From JAXGRD01 sp040766105 (GTDB lineage Bacteria > Bacillota > Clostridia > Peptostreptococcales > Anaerovoracaceae), in NCBI GenBank assembly GCA_040766105.1, contig JAXGRD010000004.1, forward strand, positions 124,001 to 188,000: a DNA stretch of 64,000 nucleotides, read 5' to 3'. Below, in pieces: positions 55,196-62,500 of the stretch (positions within the stretch are counted from its first letter, which is position 1; every line of letters begins with the position of its first letter). The notes below the pieces were generated by a model, which did not search any database, was not told the origin of the DNA, and saw nothing but the letters and a program-made list of their open reading frames with translations. Made by a program: the position numbers and the translations under genes.

Positions 55196-56104
55196 TTACT
55201 TCTCGTAGCATGACAGGCAAATCAGTTTGCCACCATGGAGACGCAGGCAGGGTTCTGCTGTCCGCTCTCCGCATAATTCACAGTCCTGCGAGAGATAAAT
55301 TGAAGCCTTCTCGGGCAGCTCCACCACCACATCCATGGTTTCAAAGAGCTCTTCCCCGGGAAGTTTTTTCATTTCCGCCCTGTCTATATCCCTTTCCTTC
55401 AAAATAATTCGGAAGGATTTCCCGGACTTTCTGTTGTAGAAGTTAAAGGCCTGTTTGCCCTTGATGTCAAAGAGAAGATTTCCCTTCCCCATGGTGCACC
55501 CCAAGACATATTGGATGGCATCGATGCCGCAGGCATCGTTTTCTGCGACACAAAGCAATTCCTCATCTTCCGAGCGGGGCATTCCTCCCAACTGCTCTAA
55601 AGCATATAGCGCCGCCTTGTATCCGATGGTCAGGCCGCCACAGCTATGTCCGTGAAAGCGAACACATTCGTCCCAAAGAATCCTGATTTCATCTCCCGGG
55701 GTAATCTCGCCTTCTCTCAATACCTTCACAAAGATGCCTTCTCTGGGCATGACACAGTCTCCCGCCAACCGGCGAATGGCACAGCCGTGATGGCATTCCT
55801 TTCCGATTTGCGTCACTTCACAAAGGGTTTCACCGATTTCCAAAACCGTCCCTATGGGAAGGGTGAAGAGTTCAATCCCTTCCGTCAAAATGTTTTCCGC
55901 AAAGGCACCCGGCTCTAAGGTATAGTCAATGGCGGATTGTACCTTGGCCACACTTTCCTTCCCCAGAAGACTGATCTGTCGATGCCAATTCCCACTGTGG
56001 GCATCCCCCACAATGCCGTGGTCTACCTTCACTTCTATTTTATCTACGGGATGCTTCTGCTCTCCTTTTTTCTCACTAATACATATTGCTTTTACGCTGG
56101 CCAT
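55196..56104 (-). CDS. MOSC-FmdE fusion protein
   Basis: 302 residues in two parts. Residues 1-147 form a MOSC domain (HPVDKIEVKVDHGIVGDAHSG, FAENILTEGIELFTLPIG, ECHHGCAIRRLAGDC), the molybdenum-cofactor-binding/sulfurase C-terminal fold. Residues 148-302 form an FmdE-type domain (FHGHSCGGLTIGYKAALYAL, DACGIDAIQYVLGCTMG) with a C-terminal CELC...CLSC zinc ribbon. It is the last gene of the moaA-moaC-mogA operon, so a role in molybdenum cofactor handling is likely; the exact step is unknown. Confidence 0.85.
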   Translation of the reverse strand: MASVKAICISEKKGEQKHPVDKIEVKVDHGIVGDAHSGNWHRQISLLGKESVAKVQSAIDYTLEPGAFAENILTEGIELFTLPIGTVLEIGETLCEVTQIGKECHHGCAIRRLAGDCVMPREGIFVKVLREGEITPGDEIRILWDECVRFHGHSCGGLTIGYKAALYALEQLGGMPRSEDEELLCVAENDACGIDAIQYVLGCTMGKGNLLFDIKGKQAFNFYNRKSGKSFRIILKERDIDRAEMKKLPGEELFETMDVVVELPEKASIYLSQDCELCGERTAEPCLRLHGGKLICLSCYEK

Positions 56105-56118
56105 TCTTTCTTCACTCC

Positions 56119-56628
56119 TTATTTATGTATTCGGGCACAATCCACCGATGTACCCACTAAAACTTCTACACCATGACCGATGGGATCGATTACCGCGGAA
56201 AGGCATTCCTTTGCCGCCTTCTCGCTTCCCGGTACATTGACAATGAGCGTTTGTCCTCTCAGCCCTGCCGCTGCTCTGGATAGCATCCCCATGGGGGTAA
56301 TTCTCATGCTCTCCGCCCGCATGGCCTCCGGGATTCCCCGAACTTCTCGGTCACAGACGGACAAGGTTGCCTCCGGCGCCACATCTCTGAGGGAAAAGCC
56401 CGTTCCTCCTGTCGTAACTACCAGTGTTACCTTTATCTCGTCGGCGCATTTTTTCAATTCCTGCCGGATGCCGTCATAGTCGTCAGAAATGATGTTATGG
56501 TAAACAACATCCCATCCCTTATCTTCTAATATCTTCTGACATGCCGGTCCTGCCGTATCCACTCGTTCTCCTCTGGATCCCTTGTCGCTGAGGGTGAGTA
56601 CCGCTGCCTTATACTTCTCTTGATGCAT
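56119..56628 (-). CDS. mogA: Molybdopterin adenylyltransferase (MogA/MoaB)
   Basis: Adenylylates molybdopterin before metal insertion. Start at ATG 56628 after GAGGGGGAA; its first base lies two bases beyond the moaC stop. AAVLTLSDKGSRGERVDTAGP, VVTTGGTGFSLRDVAPEAT and NVPGSEKAAKECLSAV are the family signatures. 169 residues. Confidence 0.93.
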   Translation of the reverse strand: MHQEKYKAAVLTLSDKGSRGERVDTAGPACQKILEDKGWDVVYHNIISDDYDGIRQELKKCADEIKVTLVVTTGGTGFSLRDVAPEATLSVCDREVRGIPEAMRAESMRITPMGMLSRAAAGLRGQTLIVNVPGSEKAAKECLSAVIDPIGHGVEVLVGTSVDCARIHK

Positions 56629-56629
56629 C

Positions 56630-57112
56630 TTATTCCCCCTCGTAGGTGTAAACACCGCTCTTTCCGCCTTCCTTGGAGAGCAGTTTAATGTCCTCTATTA
56701 TCATATCCTTCTGAACCGCCTTGCACATGTCATATATGGTCAATAGCCCAATGGAAACGGCAGTCAGAGCTTCCATTTCCACACCGGTTTTGCCGCCACA
56801 GCGAACCGTAGCTGTCACTTCCACCGCCAAATCCTCTTCTATCATTTGAAAGTCCATATCTACCCCCGTGAGCAACAAGGGATGACACATGGGAATCACC
56901 TCAGGAGTCTTCTTGGCTCCCATGATGCCGGCAATCTGCGCCGTGGTGAGAACGTCTCCCTTCTTCATTCCACCTGTGGCAATCAAATGGAAGGTCTCTT
57001 CATTGACTCGAATTCTTCCCCGAGCAACCGCCTTTCGTTCCGTGGCATCCTTCTCCCCCACATGAACCATCTTTGCTCGACCCTCTTCATTGAAATGCGA
57101 AAAATCCCCCAT
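56630..57112 (-). CDS. moaC: Cyclic pyranopterin monophosphate synthase
   Basis: Second half of the first molybdopterin step. KGDVLTTAQIAGIMGAKKTPEVIPMCHPL and GVEMEALTAVSIGLLTIYDMCKA are diagnostic. 160 residues. Directly follows moaA (one base apart). Confidence 0.96.
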   Translation of the reverse strand: MGDFSHFNEEGRAKMVHVGEKDATERKAVARGRIRVNEETFHLIATGGMKKGDVLTTAQIAGIMGAKKTPEVIPMCHPLLLTGVDMDFQMIEEDLAVEVTATVRCGGKTGVEMEALTAVSIGLLTIYDMCKAVQKDMIIEDIKLLSKEGGKSGVYTYEGE

Positions 57113-57113
57113 A

Positions 57114-58061
57114 TCATCCTCCTATTTGATTCATGTTTCGACCCGCTTGGCTGGGATGTTCCCCGTCCAGCGCTTGCCTCTTCTCCGGTTTTCTCAGTAT
57201 GGTTTCTCTCATTTTCTCCACCATCTCATCCTCATCTAAGCCTTTCAGCGGAACTTCTTCCGAAGAGTGAAGGCAGGGAATCAGATTCCCATCGGCTGTC
57301 AGGCGGATTTTGTTGCAATCCTCACAAAAGTCACAGCTGATGGGTTTGATCAAACCTACTCTCCCCTTTGCGCCGGGAAGAGCATACAGAGTGGCAACCC
57401 CGTCGGTTTTCTCCAAGGACACAAGCTGCGGAACCATTTCCAAAACCTCTTCCCCGCTCATGTATTCGCCCCGATCGATTCCGTCACCAATGGGCATCAG
57501 TTCAATGAATCGAACCTCAATGTCCTCATCCCTAGTCAGTTCCACGAAATCTTCTACCTCATCGTCGTTGAATCCCTTAATGAGGACCACATTGATCTTG
57601 ATATTCTCAAAGCCGGCTTCCTTTGCTGCTTGGATTCCCGCCAAGGCATCCTCCAAGTTTCCCAAACGTGTAATTTCCTTGTACCTCTCCGGATTCAAGG
57701 TATCCAGAGAAATGTTCAATCGATCTACACCCGCTTCCTTTAGCCCCTTTGCGTATTTCGGGAGAAGCGTGCCGTTGGTTGTCAGGCAAACTTCTTCCAG
57801 CCCGGGAAGAGCCGCAATTTCCCTGCAAAGATCCACAATGCCGTACTTGACCAAGGGTTCCCCTCCTGTCAGGCGAACCTTTGTGATACCCAAAGAAATA
57901 GCACCTCGAATGGCCGAAAGATATTCTTCCCATGTAAACATGTCACCATGCTGTTTCTTGGGGACCCCCTCCTCCGGCATGCAGTACTTGCATCGCAGGT
58001 TGCACAGTTCCGTCAGTGAAATGCGTAAGTAATTAATGTTTCTTCCGTAATCGTCTATCAT
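57114..58061 (-). CDS. moaA: GTP 3',8-cyclase
   Basis: Radical SAM enzyme that starts molybdopterin synthesis from GTP. N-terminal cluster LTELCNLRCKYCMPEEG, GGEPLVKYGIVDLCREI, and the C-terminal cluster SCDFCEDCNKIRLTADGNLIPCL. 315 residues. The usual C-terminal GG (activated peptide in many MoaA proteins) is present as IGG. Overlaps the upstream gene by four bases. Confidence 0.96.
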   Translation of the reverse strand: MIDDYGRNINYLRISLTELCNLRCKYCMPEEGVPKKQHGDMFTWEEYLSAIRGAISLGITKVRLTGGEPLVKYGIVDLCREIAALPGLEEVCLTTNGTLLPKYAKGLKEAGVDRLNISLDTLNPERYKEITRLGNLEDALAGIQAAKEAGFENIKINVVLIKGFNDDEVEDFVELTRDEDIEVRFIELMPIGDGIDRGEYMSGEEVLEMVPQLVSLEKTDGVATLYALPGAKGRVGLIKPISCDFCEDCNKIRLTADGNLIPCLHSSEEVPLKGLDEDEMVEKMRETILRKPEKRQALDGEHPSQAGRNMNQIGG

Positions 58062-59278
58062 AATTTCTTTATTTTCGTCTCCAATGTAATGCCCAATTCC
58101 TTGGCATAGTCAAAATATGTATCCACCTGTTCCATGGTGAGCATGTCCGAAGAAATTAGCCCTCTTTGGTCAAATTCATCGTTGATAAACAGCTTGGAGA
58201 AGAGGTAGCCCCCCTGACCGGTCAAGTACATCTCTGCAGAAATCCCTTCTCTTTCGTAGGACTCCGCCAATCCCGGAGCGTACACATGGGTCTCCACCAA
58301 GATGTCCTCTCCGTCCTTCTTGCCATAGGCTTCGATTACCATACAGCCGGAATCCGAGATGAGACCTTCGTCCAAGATCTCTTTGATTTCTTCCCTAGTG
58401 CTGGGTGCAGGAGGTACATGGGCCAAAACCACATCAAAGGGAGAAACCTCCACATCCCCTATCTTCTCGGTATCGTGGGTAAGCAGACCTGCACGATACA
58501 GGGGTTTGCAAAAGTCTATGCCGTCGCCGGCGTACTTGAAGTAGGCGTTCTTGCATCCTTTAAAGAATTCCTCTCTGTTGAAGTAATAGTGGATGGGTTC
58601 ATCATGACAGTGCTCCACAAAGGTGATTTCTTCCTCCATGTATTCATACTGCCTCTTCATGGGCATATCATAAGGCGGTGTTCTCACCAACCGGCCGTCC
58701 ACCATGGCGTATCCATCTTCGCTCATGTCGTGAAGAGCAGTCACCGGTGACCACCAAAATGGCAAGAATCGCTTCGGTCTCACACCCTCCCAAACGATGT
58801 TATATATTGTATCACAGGAGTCCAGATGTTTCATGGCATCTCTGGTTGCTGCACAAATCAATCCCGGTGCAGAACCGGTACCGATGATAGCCAATCTATT
58901 AATAGCCTCAAATCTGGGTCCGTATTGTTCAAATTGTATGCGGTAGTTCTCTACCCAATCGGGGTGCAATGCCACAGTACCGGCGTAATCCTGGTAGTGT
59001 GCTTCCACAGCCAACGCCGCTTCCAACACGTTTTCCGTGTGCTCCAAAGGCAAAGCATTGAGAATCAAATCCACACCTTTTGCTGCTTCTATAATGCTGT
59101 CTCTGTCCTTTGCATCCAGCACCACGCCTCTTCCCTTGGAAAGATCTCCTACCAACTGTTCAACAGCTTCCTTGCGCCTGGCAGCACAGATGATTTCCCC
59201 TACACCGTCTTCTTGGTCCAGCTTCCTCGCCGCCGCCGTGCCCTGGGCACCTACTCCGAGAACTAATATTTTCTTCAT
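58058..59278 (-). CDS. Saccharopine dehydrogenase-family oxidoreductase
   Basis: NAD(P)-binding protein of 406 residues from ATG 59278, six bases after AGGTGG. Rossmann motif LVLGVGAQGTAAARKLDQ, then DLILNALPLEHTENVLEAAL, HYQDYAGTVALHP and IGTGSAPGLI, as in the saccharopine dehydrogenase/carboxynorspermidine group. It heads the moaA operon, an unusual partner; the substrate is unknown. Confidence 0.82.
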   Translation of the reverse strand: MKKILVLGVGAQGTAAARKLDQEDGVGEIICAARRKEAVEQLVGDLSKGRGVVLDAKDRDSIIEAAKGVDLILNALPLEHTENVLEAALAVEAHYQDYAGTVALHPDWVENYRIQFEQYGPRFEAINRLAIIGTGSAPGLICAATRDAMKHLDSCDTIYNIVWEGVRPKRFLPFWWSPVTALHDMSEDGYAMVDGRLVRTPPYDMPMKRQYEYMEEEITFVEHCHDEPIHYYFNREEFFKGCKNAYFKYAGDGIDFCKPLYRAGLLTHDTEKIGDVEVSPFDVVLAHVPPAPSTREEIKEILDEGLISDSGCMVIEAYGKKDGEDILVETHVYAPGLAESYEREGISAEMYLTGQGGYLFSKLFINDEFDQRGLISSDMLTMEQVDTYFDYAKELGITLETKIKKL

Positions 59279-59353
59279 TATCATCCACCTTTCTTCATTT
59301 TCCATAAAATATTCCTTCCCATTATATCAACGTAGAAGGGAAAAAGAAACAGA

Positions 59354-59382
59354 TTGCGCCGGATTCCCATAGATAATATAAT
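59354..59382 (+). promoter_or_regulatory. Promoter of yjbQ
   Basis: TTGCGC, 17 bases, TATAAT, 33 bases before the ATG. Confidence 0.6.
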
Positions 59383-59415
59383 CACAAGTAAGGAATTGTA
59401 CGGAAAGGAGAAGAT

Positions 59416-59832
59416 ATGAAAACCCATCGAAAAGAACTGACCTTCAACCTACCCACCCGCAGAGGTTTGGTGAATATAACGGGAGAGGTGCAAAAGGCCA
59501 TTGATGAAAGTGGCATCAAGGAAGGGCTGGTCTTGGTCAATCCCATGCACATCACCGCCAGTGTCATTATCAACGATGACGAGTCCGGTCTCCATCGAGA
59601 CTTTGAACGAGTGCTGGAGCGATTGGTCCCCGAAAAGCCCCATTCCCAGTACGACCACAACGGCTTTGAAGACAATGGGGACGCCCACATCAAACGAAGT
59701 CTCATGGGAAGAGAAGTCGTCGCTGCCATTACCAAGGGGCGCCTGGACTTCGGCACCTGGGAGCAGGTTTTTTACTATGAATTTGACGGCAAGCGAAACA
59801 AGCGAGTCCTCATTAAGATTATAGGGGAATAG
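59416..59832 (+). CDS. yjbQ: YjbQ/UPF0047 family protein
   Basis: 138 residues. GLVNITGEVQKAIDESGIKEG, NPMHITASVIINDDESGLHRD and a C-terminal RLDFGTWEQVFYYEFDGKRNKRVLIKIIGE are diagnostic. The family has weak thiamine-phosphate synthase activity in E. coli; the true role is unknown. AAAGGAGAAG precedes the ATG. Monocistronic. Confidence 0.92.
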   Translation: MKTHRKELTFNLPTRRGLVNITGEVQKAIDESGIKEGLVLVNPMHITASVIINDDESGLHRDFERVLERLVPEKPHSQYDHNGFEDNGDAHIKRSLMGREVVAAITKGRLDFGTWEQVFYYEFDGKRNKRVLIKIIGE

Positions 59833-59838
59833 GTTTGC

Positions 59839-59863
59839 AGTTCTGCACAATGAGAACTTTTTT
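59839..59863 (+). terminator. Terminator of yjbQ
   Basis: AGTTCT-GCACAATG-AGAACT followed by TTTTTCC, seven bases after the stop. Confidence 0.75.
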
Positions 59864-60255
59864 CCATCCATTAGTCAGAATCCACCCTCCCCGGCGCCCC
59901 AATTTCGCATTATGTAAACCTCATTTGACGATTCTGCCATAATAGCTGTCGCATACTATTGCTCCACGTACACAGATCTGCGGTCCCGTCTTCTCAGTCT
60001 GACTAATGAGCTCAAAAAAAGGATGATTATGCAGATTCCATTATTGATTACGACAAACCCGCATACATTATGTAAACTTCATCGATATTTAGTTAAGAGA
60101 AGATAATCCCAGCGCGATGGCTAAAGAATATTGGGCTTTTTTACCTATAGGCATGCAATCCATGAAGCATGCCTAAAGAAAATCTCGGGCGAAACCAAAA
60201 AAGAAGAAAAATCGGCTGTTTTTTTAGTCAATGTGTTATCCACCGATAGAAATAG
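59864..60255. other. Gene-free region with a repeated 17-mer and a hairpin
   Basis: No open frame of note. CATTATGTAAACCTCAT (59908-59924) recurs as CATTATGTAAACTTCAT (60066-60082), 158 bases apart. A nine-base stem TAGGCATGC...GCATGCCTA lies at 60148-60175 without a T-run. Confidence 0.5.
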
Positions 60256-60296
60256 ATAAAAAAGACTGTCCCAAATCATTTTGCTTTGAGACAGTC
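60256..60296 (-). terminator. Terminator of the CoA-transferase operon
   Basis: Reverse strand GACTGTC...GACAGTC stem with inner AAA/TTT pairing, followed by TTTTTTATC, 24 bases after the stop. Confidence 0.85.
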
Positions 60297-60319
60297 CCAT
60301 CTTGTAATTATCTTACCAC

Positions 60320-60976
60320 CTATTCTACATCCATTGCCTTTAGGTCGTCGCTCACTATCAGTTCACAACCGGTAGCTGCCTGTATCTCCTCTAAGTTGAA
60401 GTCGGGATGAAGTTCCTTTAACTCGATTCCCTTGTCGGTGATTTCCATGACGCCCATTTCGGTGATGATCATGTCCACCACGCCCAATGCGGTGTAGGGA
60501 AGTGTACATTCCTTTAGAATCTTGTGTGCACCCTTTTGGGTGTGAAGCATGGAGATGATAACCTTCTTTGCTCCCACAACCAGGTCCATAGCACCGCCCA
60601 TGCCGGGAACCATCTTGCCCGGTACGATCCAGTTGGCCAGATTCCCGTGCTCGTCTACCTGCAATGCCCCCAAGATGGTTGCATCTACATGCTGACCACG
60701 AATGATACCGAAGGATGTTGCCGCATCAAAGTACTGTGCGCCCGGGTTTACTGTTACATACTGTGCCCCCGCATTGATGATGTCCACATCTTCCTTGCCG
60801 GGCTCTGCTCCGGGACCCATGCCCATGATGCCGTTCTCAGACTGCAATATGATTTCCACGCCTTCCGGCAGACAGTTTGCCACCATGGTAGGAAGACCGA
60901 TTCCCAGATTGACCACGTCTCCGTCGTGGAGTTCTTGACCAACTCTGCATGCTATTCTCTTCTTTAAATCTGCCAT
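60320..60976 (-). CDS. atoA: 3-oxoacid/acetoacetate CoA-transferase beta subunit
   Basis: 218 residues. The catalytic glutamate lies in LQSENGIMG; VNLGIGLPTMVANCLPEGV and the GGAMDLVVGAKKVI segment mark a class I CoA-transferase beta subunit. Acts with the alpha subunit, whose gene overlaps it by 13 bases. The substrate could be acetoacetate, butyrate or another short acid. Confidence 0.93.
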   Translation of the reverse strand: MADLKKRIACRVGQELHDGDVVNLGIGLPTMVANCLPEGVEIILQSENGIMGMGPGAEPGKEDVDIINAGAQYVTVNPGAQYFDAATSFGIIRGQHVDATILGALQVDEHGNLANWIVPGKMVPGMGGAMDLVVGAKKVIISMLHTQKGAHKILKECTLPYTALGVVDMIITEMGVMEITDKGIELKELHPDFNLEEIQAATGCELIVSDDLKAMDVE

Positions 60977-61644
60977 TGTTTCTCTCCTTCCACGATTGCG
61001 TCCACAAAAATACCGGATGTTTTTACATGGTTAGGATCGATTTCTCCCACCTCAACGACTTGGCAAGCACCGACAATTACCGTCTCTGCCGCCGTAGCCA
61101 TCATGGGATTGAAGGTCTGTGTCGTTCCGTTGTAGGTGATGTTTCCGAACTTATCTACGACAGTTCCTCTCACCAAGGCATAGTCCGCCTTCAATGGCTC
61201 TTCCAAGAGATAGTCTCTTCCCCCGACGTTAATCACTTGCTTTCCTTCTGCAACAATGGTTCCAACGCCAGTAGGTGTCAGGAATCCGCCCAGTCCGGCA
61301 CCACCGGCTCTGATACGCTCTGCCAATGTTCCTTGGGGAACCAAGATACATTCCAGCTTATCCTCTGCCACATCTGTGTTCATTCGCTGTGCCACTTCCG
61401 GGTTTAACCCCACGTGGGAGGCGATGAGTGTCTTGATTTGACCGTTGGTCAAAAGCTTGCCCACTCCTCTGCCGGGTACGCCGGCGTCATTACAGATAAT
61501 AGTCAGGTCCTTTGCCCCGTGTTCTACCAATGCATCGATGAGAATCTCAGGTGTTCCGCAAGCCATGAAACCGCCTACCATGATGGAATCGCCATCTTTG
61601 ATCTGCGCCACTGCTTCCGCTGCGGTTTTTAATTTGTTTACCAT
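60964..61644 (-). CDS. atoD: 3-oxoacid/acetoacetate CoA-transferase alpha subunit
   Basis: 226 residues. DGDSIMVGGFMACGTPEILIDAL, the GVGTIVAEGKQVI segment and DYALVRGTVVDKFGNITYNG are typical of the alpha subunit. First gene of the two-gene operon. In a fermenting anaerobe the pair links acyl-CoA to acid end products. Confidence 0.93.
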   Translation of the reverse strand: MVNKLKTAAEAVAQIKDGDSIMVGGFMACGTPEILIDALVEHGAKDLTIICNDAGVPGRGVGKLLTNGQIKTLIASHVGLNPEVAQRMNTDVAEDKLECILVPQGTLAERIRAGGAGLGGFLTPTGVGTIVAEGKQVINVGGRDYLLEEPLKADYALVRGTVVDKFGNITYNGTTQTFNPMMATAAETVIVGACQVVEVGEIDPNHVKTSGIFVDAIVEGEKQWQI

Positions 61645-61711
61645 CTGTTATCCTTTCTTGTGTATGATTTTGAAATTACCCGTAAATAGTATATCATGCC
61701 AAAAATTAAAA

Positions 61712-62497
61712 TCAACCACCCCGAGATTCAATTATCGGAATTGTTAGAAAACCACTTTCTTCCAACCAAGTAAACCCTTCCAAACTGTTACCGCACTCTA
61801 AGGTATAGGTGATTGAAGTATCTTCCCCCTCCAAAATTTCCACAGCCTTTTCTACGTTTCCCGTGCCCTTTCCCGGTGGCTGGTGGTAGTCGTAGCTGCC
61901 GTCGTTATTGTGAAGATGAACATGGGATGTAAATGGTGCCAATACACTTGTCCACTCTTCTAAGGGAACTTCACTCATACAGTTAGCATGACCCATATCT
62001 AAACAGCAGTGGATGTTATTGCTCTTGAGACCGCTGAGAAGATCTGCCAACATGTAGGGTTCGTCTTCCAATACGTTTTCAATGTAGATATGAAAGCTTT
62101 CCGGCTTGTCTTTCATAAAACGGCTCCAAAACTCCAGACTTCTATTAAGGTGCCACTCCTTAAAGTGGACAAAGGGAAGATAGCCCGAATGGACTACCAT
62201 GTGGCGGATGTCGTATGATCTGGCTAGCTGATATGCCTGCTCCAATCTTTTATATGCCAACTCCAGAGCCAAAGGATCAATAGCCGCCGGGTGCAGTTCG
62301 TTAAAAGGCGCATGAAAATATGCCTTTTCAGTTCCTGTCAGAGCATCCTTCACCTCTCCATCAAGCATAGAAAACTGGGGCTCCTCCATATTGACTGCCG
62401 TGCAGAAGTGATCGATTTCCACGCCCACTCCATATTTGGCTATGGTTTCTTTGAAATCATCGGCCATGGTAGCTACAAAAATTTGCTCTCTTCGCAT
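61712..62497 (-). CDS. TIM-barrel sugar isomerase/AP endonuclease-like protein
   Basis: 261 residues of the xylose isomerase-like TIM barrel family. Metal ligands are suggested by YIENVLED, CLDMGHANCMS, HVHLHNNDG and YTLECGN. Such proteins are epimerases or endonuclease IV relatives. The ligand spacing resembles sugar phosphate isomerase/epimerases. It lies three bases downstream of the ECF gene and is probably co-transcribed; substrate unknown. Confidence 0.8.
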   Translation of the reverse strand: MRREQIFVATMADDFKETIAKYGVGVEIDHFCTAVNMEEPQFSMLDGEVKDALTGTEKAYFHAPFNELHPAAIDPLALELAYKRLEQAYQLARSYDIRHMVVHSGYLPFVHFKEWHLNRSLEFWSRFMKDKPESFHIYIENVLEDEPYMLADLLSGLKSNNIHCCLDMGHANCMSEVPLEEWTSVLAPFTSHVHLHNNDGSYDYHQPPGKGTGNVEKAVEILEGEDTSITYTLECGNSLEGFTWLEESGFLTIPIIESRGG

Positions 62498-62500
62498 ATC

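Noticed and set aside
57310..58032. 240-codon plus-strand frame
   Set aside because: Antisense to moaA, which carries both iron-sulfur motifs.
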